Source of the DNA: Cheiracanthium punctorium | Taxonomy: Eukaryota; Arthropoda; Arachnida; Araneae; Cheiracanthiidae | Reading direction: 5' to 3' | Length of the DNA stretch: 64,000 nt | NCBI GenBank assembly: GCA_038373885.1 | Contig: JAWZYV010006126.1 | Span: forward strand, 248,001-312,000 | Shown here: in pieces, positions 1 to 8,617 of the stretch | How the letters are laid out: every line of letters starts with the position of its first letter | Position numbering within the stretch: the first letter of the stretch is position 1 | Translations under genes and position numbers: made by a program | Notes under the pieces: generated by a model | What the model was told of the DNA's origin: nothing | Databases searched by the model: none | Seen by the model: the letters and a program-made list of their open reading frames with translations, nothing else

Positions 1-1378
1 TCCCTTGGCCATATTGCTTGAATGTAAGTGTTCTTTTTGTTTCATTAGTGTCTTGAGGTTCTGCTTCTTCATCTTCACTATTCTCTTCCTCTTCAACGAT
101 GTTGTTGTCGCAAATCGGAAGGCTTCCACCGACTTCGAGATAAGAGTCAGGTTCAGTTTCAGTATGAAGCTCCTGAAGAATTGACCCCAATTCATTCACA
201 GCTTTTGATACTTGGTCCTCTATTCCTAAATGGTCATCATCACACGGGAATCCTGCTTTACAAAAGCATCTCTTGATAGTGTGAGGGGTTACTTCATTCC
301 AAGCCATTGATATCCAGTGGACAGCATCCATAACAGTGACTTTCTTTGTTAGTTCAGCTGCAGAATTTGCCTCCTCCATCACCAGGGACATTTTCCTCAG
401 AAAATGGATTCGGTAGTGAGCTTTAAAGGTCTTGATTACTCCTTGATCCAATGGTTGGATAATAGGAGTACAGTTCGGTGGTAGAAACTTCAGGCTCACA
501 TTGCTGAGTTGCATGTTTTTGTGTGATGCTGCATTATCCACAAGAAGAAGAATTTTTCTTCTTTCTCTCCTCATCATCTCGTTGACGTCCTCCAACCACT
601 GCGAGAAGATTGAGAATGACATCCAGGCTTTTCGATTTGATTTATAGTGAACAGGCAATGATGCGATATTCACATTTTTGAGGCATCTTGGATTTTCACT
701 TTTTCCGATTACCAGTGGTTTGAGCTTCTCTCCTGTGGAACTGGCACAGAGCATGACGGTAAGTCTTTCTTTCGACATCTTCCCGCCCACACATTTCTCA
801 CTTCTTTCTGCTAAAGTTTTATTTGGAAGAGCTCTGAAAAACAGGCCTGTTTCGTCGGCATTAAAAATATCAGCTGCGTTGAAATCCTTTGTTAAGTCCG
901 GAAGTTTAGTTTTCCACTCTTCTGCAGTGTCCATATTTACGTCTGCAGCTTCACCATTCATAATTTTAAATTCAATATTATGCCGACTTTTGAAGTGAGT
1001 CAACCATCCTTCCGATGCTTTGAATTCTTTGATATTTTCCTTTTCTGCAAAATCCAAAGCAATCTGTTTTAGCAATCCAGTGACAGGAAGATTCTTTGTT
1101 CTCATTTGTGTAAAAAACTTCCAGACGTGATTGTTTATGCTCTCGTTTCCCGTTTTCTTTTCAAAAATTCTGCACTTTGAAGACGGTTCATTTGCTTCAA
1201 AAGCAGCTATAATTTCTTTCTCTTTCTTGCTGATTCCGTTGACTTGGCCTACAGAAATTCCAAACTCTGATGCAATTTTTCTTTGACTAACTTTCAACTT
1301 TAATTTTTTAACAACTTCGTATTTTTCTCGAAGTTTCAGTTCTTTCCTTTTTTTCGTTTTAGCACTTATTTCCGACAT
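1..1378 (-). CDS. Tigger/pogo-type DDE transposase, N-terminal 459 codons (runs off left edge)
   Basis: The minus strand is open without a stop from an ATG at 1378 to the window edge. The start MSEISAKTKKRKELKLREKY leads into a CENP-B-like helix-turn-helix (SQRKIASEFGISVGQVNGI), then a second Tc5/CENP-B-type DNA-binding part (GWLTHFKSRHNIEFKIMNGE, about residues 118-137). The DDE_1 catalytic core follows: first Asp in FNADETGLFFRALP, second in LLLVDNAASHKN, and a third Asp in IIQPLDQGVIKTF. An acidic tail (VEEEENSEDEEAE) reaches the edge. This is the family's usual order, and the length fits Tigger proteins of roughly 500-600 residues. The enzyme would cut and paste its own element at TA sites in the nucleus. 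No frameshift is visible, so this copy may be young or even domesticated; the missing C-terminus prevents a decision. The start is the only Met before the HTH, about 620 bp inside the element end. Confidence 0.9.
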   Translation of the reverse strand, partial: MSEISAKTKKRKELKLREKYEVVKKLKLKVSQRKIASEFGISVGQVNGISKKEKEIIAAFEANEPSSKCRIFEKKTGNESINNHVWKFFTQMRTKNLPVTGLLKQIALDFAEKENIKEFKASEGWLTHFKSRHNIEFKIMNGEAADVNMDTAEEWKTKLPDLTKDFNAADIFNADETGLFFRALPNKTLAERSEKCVGGKMSKERLTVMLCASSTGEKLKPLVIGKSENPRCLKNVNIASLPVHYKSNRKAWMSFSIFSQWLEDVNEMMRRERRKILLLVDNAASHKNMQLSNVSLKFLPPNCTPIIQPLDQGVIKTFKAHYRIHFLRKMSLVMEEANSAAELTKKVTVMDAVHWISMAWNEVTPHTIKRCFCKAGFPCDDDHLGIEDQVSKAVNELGSILQELHTETEPDSYLEVGGSLPICDNNIVEEEENSEDEEAEPQDTNETKRTLTFKQYGQG

Positions 1379-1997
1379 ATCTGTGTAACTACAGTGATTC
1401 TTATCCTGCAAGGAGAGTGAAATGATGAAAACTTTATTCTTTTCTGAGCAAAAGGAACAAAACCAAATAGATTATGCTACCTCACCTCTCTACAAGCCAT
1501 ACGATACATGACTTCAAATACACGCCTAAATAAACACCTGCCTAAACACTTCCATTTCATTGGTCAAGATTGCAGTTGCATCAAAGGCTGGCAATTTCAG
1601 ATTCATCGGCTGGTTTCTAGACTGTATCTTATGAAAAAGCCGAAGGGGGAGGGAGGGGGGTGCGAGCTCTGTGAATGAGGGAATACAAAAGAACTTGACT
1701 CAAAACTTGAAACGCTGTACCCTCTAGTCATGAGGGGATGAGTTTTCTCTGAATTTCCATGCCAGGGGAATTCCTCGAATTCCAGTTGCCAACACATGTT
1801 CAGTTTACGGAGAGGTAAAGGTTGAATGAGGATCAAAAGTAGCGTTCATAATAGCGGGGTGTTCAGATTAGAGGGTGTTCAGAATACAGAGAGTTAATCT
1901 AATGTTAAGTCTATGGAGCTTCGCCGGGACTGTCGTAATGTGTTCATATTACCGGGGTGTTCACATTAGAGAGTGTTCAGATAGAGAGAGTCCACTG
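1..1997 (-). mobile_element. Tigger/pogo DNA transposon, 5' end (other end outside window)
   Basis: On the minus strand the element begins at 1997 with CAGTGGACTCTCTC and is bordered by the dinucleotide TA (1998-1999), the target expected of pogo/Tigger elements. The subterminal 150 bases carry repeated GTTCA-containing motifs (several GTGTTCA/GTTCAGAT-like words between 1850 and 1985), probable transposase-binding sites. Between them and the ATG at 1378 lies a leader of about 470 bases with no other gene. The second terminal repeat must lie left of the window. Confidence 0.75.
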
Positions 1998-1999
1998 TA

Positions 2000-2157
2000 C
2001 TAATTTATTTATCTTCGTTGCGTTAATATAACCTGCAGTAGTTTCAACAAAGGGACTACTTGAACTTTTTTTTTTTAGATTTTGTTTTCGCACCAGTACA
2101 ATTATATTTTAGGAAAATATTCATTTCCTACCGTGTGAAGAACAGGCACGCAGCTAG
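2000..2157 (+). mobile_element. Helitron-like 3' terminal fragment
   Basis: The stretch ends in a short hairpin (CCGT...acag around 2131-2144, decayed) followed by GGCACGCAGCTAG and a T, the Helitron-type 3' end (hairpin, then CTRR, then host T). The last ~50 bases closely match the end of the element at 18880-20053. No 5' end is present; the Tigger insertion at 1997 abuts it and may have split it, leaving the 5' part outside the window. Confidence 0.5.
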
Positions 2158-2645
2158 TTTTATATAATTTCTTGCTGTTTTTACGAGCGGATTGGGAGGG
2201 AATCAACACCAAAATATTTAACCCAGCAAATCTAAAATAATAATTCAATAACAATGAAATGGATATAAATTTTTGAATAATACTTTTAAAAAATAAGAAT
2301 TTAAGTTATTCTGTGAAGTTAAAAATTTGTTCAATAAGAATAATTTTTCGAGATTTTGTATAAATTTTAAATTTGTATTTTTCTTGCTTTCTTATTTGCA
2401 AAATCCTCAATGACTGTCAAAAATAAACCTTTAATAAATTTCCTTTGGTATCATCCAGACCTCTGATTGCATTCTTCTTTTCTCTCTCTCTCTCTTTTTT
2501 TTTCCCCATGAAAAAATTATTTGCCTGGGCAGTGGACTTTCTGAGGGCCGGTGCGGTGAAAGCAACCTCTTCAAGGGTTTGAAAACAGACACTTTCTTAT
2601 CATGTTTACTCTTTGGAGAATTTGGGTTTTTCCACAGAAGAATTA
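2158..2645. other. AT-rich spacer, nothing recognised
   Basis: About 490 bases of AT-rich sequence with a CT-rich run near 2476-2502. No coding pattern or repeat structure was recognised. Confidence 0.6.
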
Positions 2646-2939
2646 TTAAAGTAAGTCGTGGCGACCACTAGCCGCAAGATCCACCCCTGCACTTAGAGAA
2701 GGGTGTGTATGGGTTGTGCGATTAAAGCCAATTATCTACACGAGAGATGTAGACCTATGGTTTGGGTGCCCTCAGTGGGGGTCTTTTAAAGGGGTCCTGA
2801 TCCGTATTTATGCTAAGTTTTGTAGGAAACCACAGAAAACTCCAAACGGTTAGGTCAGCAGACGCAACCTGGTTTTGAACCAGAAACCTTCAGTCTCCCA
2901 GTTCAGAGCGCAAATGCGCTCTGCCACTGGTCGGGCCTT
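2646..2939 (-). mobile_element. tRNA-derived SINE
   Basis: Read on the minus strand from 2939, the head GGCCCGACCAGTGGCAGAGCG contains a pol III A-box-like TGGCAGAGCGC and, ~45 bases later, a B-box-like GGTTCAAAACC. The body has the motif CCGTTTGGAGTTTTCTGTGG, which echoes the body of the SINEs at 30300, 53735 and 58100 (TCTGGAGTTTT...GGTTT). This indicates a shared central domain but a different subfamily. It is a repeat, not a tRNA gene: the acceptor stem does not close. Confidence 0.7.
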
Positions 2940-3058
2940 ATAGTGAAGGGAGAAATAATCTTTTTTTTTTTACTTGGACATAAAAAACAGTCCCATTTAA
3001 CCCATAGAACTGCCAGGGGGGGGGGGGCTATTGATTTTGACCCCCAACCATTATGATA

Positions 3059-3988
3059 CAGTAAAAGCTCGATTATCCGGCATCCAAGTAACCGGAAAGC
3101 TCAAGTAACTGGAAAATTTTCAGCTTCCCTCTTTTTTTTTTTTGTGTCTTCTCAAAAGATTGATTAGTACGGTGACCCCTCCTCTCCAGCTGTCCAAACA
3201 GTACGGTGGCAACAGGTGCAAATTTCTAATTACCAGAGAATACTAATATTCCCATAAATTACAATAGTGTGTTTAAAAATACGAAAGAAAAACAGCCTAA
3301 ATGATTACAAAATACAAAAACACAACAGTCTGCAAGCACAGAAGGGACGACAAGGAGATAAAACAGTGATCAATACTGTTCATTACTATAGCAATATGTT
3401 TACATTATTTTCAAAAAGTTCTTTTACTTTTTTTTTAATGATTAACTCAGAACTATGATATGTTTCTGCGCTAAAATAAACACATAGCAGAAATGCTGAT
3501 TGCAGATTATTTAAATGTAGTGATTCGTGACCTACTTTCCTGCTTAGGCATTCCAATGATTTGACTATGTTATCTCTGAACAGAAACTGAAGAGGAAGGA
3601 GGGGGGCAGGAAATAACACTTGATTTATTATTATTATTTTATCACTCTCTTAGTGTAAAGCTTTTAAGCTTTGAAAATCGGCAGGTGTTATTACTTTAAT
3701 TTATTATTAATCTTCCCAGGGATGCAAAGACATATTATAATAAAAGTCTTTAACGTCCTTGTAATATAAACGTGCATTAGCATAAATTCAATTAAAACTT
3801 TGTTACAAAACTGCATAAATAAAAATTGAGCAGTATGCTCTCGCATAATGCCCCTCTCCCCTCCCCCTCTGGTTTTGCCGGCGAATGTTTCTATCTTTTT
3901 TTTTTTTTTACAAGCTCAGCTATCCGGAAATTTCACTTATCCGGCATTCGGCGCTTCCCGTGCTTTCCGGATAGTCAAGCTTTTACTG
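3059..3988. mobile_element. Pogo/Tigger-type non-autonomous element, 930 bp
   Basis: Terminal inverted repeats start CAGTAAAAGCTCGATTATCC on the left and, reverse-complemented, CAGTAAAAGCTTGACTATCC on the right. The element is flanked on both sides by TA (3057-3058, 3989-3990). Subterminal copies of a CCGGA/ATCCGG motif repeat near both ends. No transposase is encoded; the short frames inside are chance. A second, 5'-truncated copy lies at 27712-28041. Confidence 0.8.
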
Positions 3989-4729
3989 TACCCCTTGTTC
4001 ATGACCCTTTGCATGACCCTTTTCAGACTTTGATAATATCTTTTCACATTGCTAAAGCAGGATGCGGCATTTAACGGAAAGTACTTCAAAAAATTTTCAA
4101 GAAGACTGTTTCTTTATCTACTTTGAAAAATTCAACTACCATGCATGGGCGCCCATGTCAGTACTTTTAGATGTAATCTTGTATTTGTAAGGTGCGGCTC
4201 ATGTCGGACTTCTAAACATTTTAGTACTAAAATAATAGAAAAAAGTTCAGTATGTTATAAAACTGCCTACTACTGAAGGTAACCCCAACCGCCCTTTAGG
4301 TCAAGCTTCCATTTCCACCCAATATATGGACCCCCATGGTTTAGTGTATAGGGTGTCCCAAAACGACCACATAAACTCTGCACAGCTAGATTCCTCGCTA
4401 GGAGTACATAAAAAAAAAAAAAAAAAAAAAAAAAATGCCCACAGAACTGCACCTGTGTGATCCATAGTTTTCGAGAAAAATGGGAAAAACAAAATTTGAC
4501 GTCACATCCAGTGCAAGGAAAAACAACTAGAAACATTAAAGTGGACACTGATTTACATATGGGGGACTCGGTGTTATGGCCACTACAATCTGGCACCTAT
4601 GGATTACTTTCAATGAAAAGGACTGAAAGAATTGATCTATCGAGTCCTAAATACAACAAATAGTGATTCAGGCCCTCACCTTCATGCTGGTGTTTTTATG
4701 CGGGTACCAGATGGAATGTAAGCAGTTGG

Positions 4730-5426
4730 CATACCTGCCAACTTTTACGGATTATCCGTAAAATATACGGATTTTAGTGTTAATTTACTGATGTACGGAT
4801 ATGATGAGTCATTTTACGGATTGTTTGGCGATTTTCGAAGTTCCCAATTTTTTTTCAGTGTAATCTTTTTCCATCCGTCCAGAGAATACATACTTTCCCT
4901 TCAACACTCGTTTATTTAAATGTCCAATGCCGTAAGAATAAAAATTGATTCCTATTTTGATTTTAAATGTAATTTTTTACCTCCCCTCGCCCACCTCTCT
5001 CGAAGAAACCAATAAAGAAGAAAAAAAAGCAGCATTGAATAGGGCAGGTTCAGATTTTCAGTTCAATCCTTTTCCATCCCTCTTGAGAGTATATTTTTCC
5101 TTTAGTACTCTTTCATTTAAAGCTCCAATTCCGTAAGAATAAAAAGTTATTCCTATTTTAAATTTTTAACACCCCCCCCCCCGGAAATCAGTGAGGAAGG
5201 GGGGGGGGAACTTCACTAAGTAGAGCAGGTTCAGTTGTGAATGAAAATGATATTGAAAATTAAATTAAAGAGCTTTTTGACAATAAATAAACTTAGTTTG
5301 ACAAGTAGTAACAAGAGCACTAGTTATTAACAAAAAATGAACTTAGTTTTACTGATGTGAGGTGGAAATTTACTGAAATGAGCACAAGATTTTACTGATG
5401 TCAATTTTCCCAGGTTGGCAGGTATG
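4730..5426. mobile_element. hAT-type non-autonomous element (CATACCTGCCAAC family), nested
   Basis: Ends are CATACCTGCCAACTTTTACG and, on the right, GGTTGGCAGGTATG. CAGTTGG is duplicated on both sides (4723-4729, 5427-5433), or 8 bp if the last G is counted as flank. Subterminal words ACGGAT/TATCCGT/ATACGG repeat in the first 90 bases. The terminal repeat is the same as in the hAT element at 37987-41045, its likely source of transposase. It lies inside the mariner-like element 4349-5695. Confidence 0.8.
4862..5235. repeat. Tandem duplication inside the nested hAT element
   Basis: Two diverged units of about 200 bp: each begins near AATC(C/T)TTTTCCATCC, passes CCGTAAGAATAAAAA and TTCCTATTTT, and reaches GGGCAGGTTCAG / GAGCAGGTTCAG. 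They account for the short frames seen here. Confidence 0.65.
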
Positions 5427-6012
5427 CAGTTGGGCATTACACTGTGCATGCATGCAAGCTTTGATATGCACAGTGGACATTTTGAGCATCATTTTATGAA
5501 AGCATGTGCAAAAAAAAAACTATTCATGATTTCAATAAAGGCTCCTTTCGTGCACTGGTAGTGATGTCATACTTTGTTTTTAGTTTTTTGTGAACTATGG
5601 ATTGTACAGGAACGCTTCTTTAGGCAGTTTTTATGTACTCCCAACGAGGAATCTAGCTGTGCAAAGTTTATGTGGTCGTTTTGGGACAACCTGCATAATG
5701 TTTTTCATTAAATGGAGAGTAATAATTTTAGATATTCTGTAAAAAATATATGCGAAAGGGCAAAAGGGTGTCTGTTGCTGCGGCCTCTATTTCTAGTTAC
5801 AGACTGCCAGCTTGGGAATATCCCCAGCTGACCCTCAGGTCAAGCCTCATATGCACCCCCTGTATGGGCGCTTATAATTCAGTGCAAAATGATTTTCATT
5901 AAATTGAGTGCAATTCTTTTAGATCTTATGTGAGGGAGAAAAAAAATGGTGGCGGCTGCTGCAGCCCCCTATTTTTACTTTCAGATTGCCGCCGGGGACG
6001 GACCCCCCTCCT

Positions 6013-6799
6013 CTTGGTGTGCCACTGACTCAAAGATAAAATTTTTATCATCATTACTCCAAAAAGATTAAAAAGTACAAAAAGCGTAAAAAAATCTTCA
6101 CCATTTGTATAATCTGATTGAAATTTTTCATATGTATAAAAATAAAGAAAAAATCTGCGATAATTTAAAAATCTGAAAATCCACCCATTTCCTAATCTAT
6201 AAGCGATTTTCTGCTATTTTCAGCTGTATTTTATTTCCGAGAACAAAAAAGGTTAATAATTTGCGTGACAAAATTAGGAATTGCAAGGGATAACAACGTC
6301 ATACTGAAGTCACGATTATATAAAGCTTTAAAGGGAAAGTTCCGAATGCAATTCATTTAAAATAGTTTTTCTAGATTTCCCAGTTTGACTTTTTTCACAA
6401 ATAAAATGATTTACTCATAAAACATTGATATAAGAGGGAATGTTGTTAGTGAAACGAAATCTTTCGAATGCGAAAACTTTTCCCACGTTTTTAGAACAAA
6501 ATGCTTCCGATTTCGGTATATAATAAAAAATGAATATGATGCTATTTATATTAAGTAGACAAAGATTAGATATATTGAGCGTAGACATATTTCTGTCGAA
6601 TGTTTTTCCTAGATCTCGTTGTAGTTTCCTCCACAACGGGCTTTACCTTCTAGTGATTAAATATTCATTTTTTTAGCTTGTACCTAAAGTTCTGAAAGTC
6701 AATTTGAAGGGCAATTTTTTATTTCAAGTGTACAATATATCATTCCCTCACCATTAAAGAAATTGCTTCAAATTTAAACTGTAAACTGAATCTTGATAA
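6013..6799. other. AT-rich stretch with Helitron-derived similarity, no gene
   Basis: No gene recognised. Bases ~6325-6400 (CTTTAAAGG, then TTTTTCTAGATT, then CAAATAAA) resemble 19300-19360 inside the Helitron at 18880-20053, so this is probably an old internal fragment of that family. Confidence 0.35.
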
Positions 6800-7874
6800 T
6801 CTATATAAATAAAACAAACTGTAAAATGTTAGTTAGTTTGTCTGCGTCTCGCCTACCTCCTAGACGGGTGATCCTAGACCTACCAAATTTTGTATGGAAA
6901 TTCTCCAGGACGAGTCCCGCCATACCTCGAAGTGATTTTTTTTTTTTTCAAAATTCGAATTATTTTAGGAGATATCTATAAAAAACGTATGGCAAAAGGC
7001 TAATTTTTTCTCTCCGCCATTTCGCAATTGTAACCTTGGAGTGGAAAGAGTGAGAATTAAGCATATCAAGGTTGCCATGTTTGCAAGTTTATTAAATGAT
7101 TCAGACTCTTGAAGTAAAAATAAAATAATATTTTTTTAAAGATTATTTGTAAGGTTATTTTTTAATTAAAATATCATGTGGATGCGAAGTCAGAGCAGGA
7201 ATGAAATGTTTTATACTCAAAAGAAAAATAGGATTTGGAAATTTTCCGACACTAAAATGTGCAACTTTTTATTTTGGCAAAAAATAAAATGGTTGATATG
7301 TGATTTTGAGAAGATGTTATTCTAGCGCTTGGAGCAATGTATCGTCTGCTTCTGCAACTTCGAATTGTGCATTTTTCTGCCCAGCTTTTTCCCATCTATT
7401 TATAATGTATTACATGCAGAAAAATGATGTTAGAAATATCAGTTTTAATTTTCGTTAATCACACTCATGAATAATGATATACTTTCCAACTTAATGAAAT
7501 AAGAAAAGGAAATAGGAAAGACCCATGGACTATAATAGGCTTTTAATATATAGCACTTTAGTGCGTATTTAAAATCTGAAAGTGTTTCAGATTTTCTTAC
7601 TTTTTTTTCCCCCTTTCGGTTTTCTGATAAAGGCCAGTATATCCAGAATTAATATAGGACGAAAATAATTTGTACATTTTTATCATTTAACCATCTTATT
7701 TTTGCAACCAGGGGCGGCCCGACACGGTAAGCATTGCATCTGGGTGCCGGCTTCGAAGGGGCATAATTTCTAATTCAAAAACTAAGTAGAGCATAAATAC
7801 AGCTTTTTTACAGTAGCAGGGGCACCATTTAGATTTATTAAGATGGCGAACCAACTGGTTGCCGGAGCGGCTAG
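6800..7874 (+). mobile_element. Candidate non-autonomous Helitron
   Basis: The 5' end TCTATATAAATAAAAC follows a host A. The first ~150 bases match the 5' end of the minus-strand Helitron ending at 20053 (shared blocks GACGGGTGATC versus AACGGGTGATC, CCAAATTTTGTA, GGAAATTCTCCA, CCTCGAAG). A plausible 3' end lies at 7871-7874: a hairpin GGCGAACC-aact-GGTTGCC followed by GGAGCGGCTAG and a T. The 5' end is well supported. The 3' end differs from the relative's hairpin and is less sure; the stretch from 7711 (CAGGGGCGGCCCGAC) could instead be the start of a separate MITE. Confidence 0.45.
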
Positions 7875-8325
7875 TAATTCTATAAGATAAACAGCAAATA
7901 CCACACTGGGTGTTTATCTCTCCTGCCCGTGATATTATAGAAACACTGTAAGTAAATTTGACCGAAGATTCAGCAAAAAAAGTTAAATACACTTTTTTTC
8001 AAATGCATCAAACATACTGATTTTGAATTTTAATTTTTTTTTTTTTTTTACTTAAAAAAAAATTGAAGGCAAAAATCACTCAAGTATTGAGCTTGACTGC
8101 CAAGAAAGAGGAAAATATGACTGTTTCAAATGTAATTAGGTGTTTATAACAGCCTATATTTTTAACAGCATCAAAAAATCCCCTCTCCTGAAAAATAAAT
8201 ATGCATACTTATGTATGTATGTTTGTTTTATGTTAAGTGTACTATGCATGTTATGTCTTTTTTCTCATCATATTGCCACAGGAAACCATGTCAAGTACCC
8301 CATGATTCCCCCCCCCCCCGGATAA

Positions 8326-8351
8326 AGCTTTGTATATATATATACAAAGCT
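8326..8351. repeat. Perfect 26-bp palindrome
   Basis: AGCTTTGTATATA followed directly by its reverse complement, no loop, next to a run of C. Probably slippage or MITE-core debris; no function seen. Confidence 0.8.
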
Positions 8352-8430
8352 GTATCGTAAAATAAACTAATGACTAAAACATACTACCAAATGCCAGCAT
8401 GCTGTATTATAGCTGTAATAAAATTGCTAT

Positions 8431-8617
8431 TCGCTGAAGTGTGAATGTCCCGGGTTCGGGCCTATCGTGCGACTTCGGATTTAACGGCATAGAGTTGTGG
8501 TCAACTTTCTCCACATGTAACGTGCATATGCATTAGACCTCCTTTTAAGGTTCTCTGACCCAGGTACCCCCCTGTAAACAGATAGCCTTTCGTCTAGGCT
8601 TGCCATAGCACAAAACT
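8431..8617 (+). mobile_element. SINE, 5'-truncated
   Basis: Contains the B-box-like CCCGGGTTCGGGCC, then CACATGTAACGTGCATATGC, ACCTCCTTTTAAGG, CCCAGGTACCCCCCTG, CAGATAGCCTTTCGT and GGCTTGCCATAGCA. The same series of blocks occurs at 58100-58345 and, reversed, at 53735-53925. The A-box region is weak. Confidence 0.65.

Larger units (their letters stand above)
4349..5695. mobile_element. Mariner-like non-autonomous element with ~65-bp inverted ends
   Basis: The left end reads TAGGGTGTCCCAAAACGACC and the right end, reverse-complemented, CAGGTTGTCCCAAAACGACC. The two ends continue to match with few differences for about 65 bases (through GCACAGCTAGATTCCTCG to AGTACATAAAA). TA occurs on both sides (4347-4348, 5696-5697). 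Ends of the GGGTGTCCCAAAA type are common in mariner-like elements. The interior encodes no transposase; most of it is the inserted hAT derivative at 4730-5426. A run of ~25 A follows the left repeat. Confidence 0.7.
4264..6012. repeat. Degenerate tandem repeat interrupted by a transposon
   Basis: Units of roughly 185 bp recur: about 5696-5880 and 5887-6012 are alignable (each has a TTCATTAAAT stretch, then a GCTGCGGCC/GCTGCAGCC part, then CAGACTGCC/CAGATTGCC). The block 4264-4348 matches 5803-5890 (shared AGGTCAAGC and CACCC, ending at TTTAGTG versus TTCAGTG). The transposon at 4349-5695 sits inside the array. The right margin ends GTGTGCCACTG, like a hAT-MITE terminus, so the array may itself be part of an old MITE. 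Confidence 0.55.

Noticed and set aside
8326..8351. Palindrome as a transcription terminator or operator
   Set aside because: TA-rich perfect palindrome next to a C run in repeat-rich DNA; no gene nearby that it could serve.
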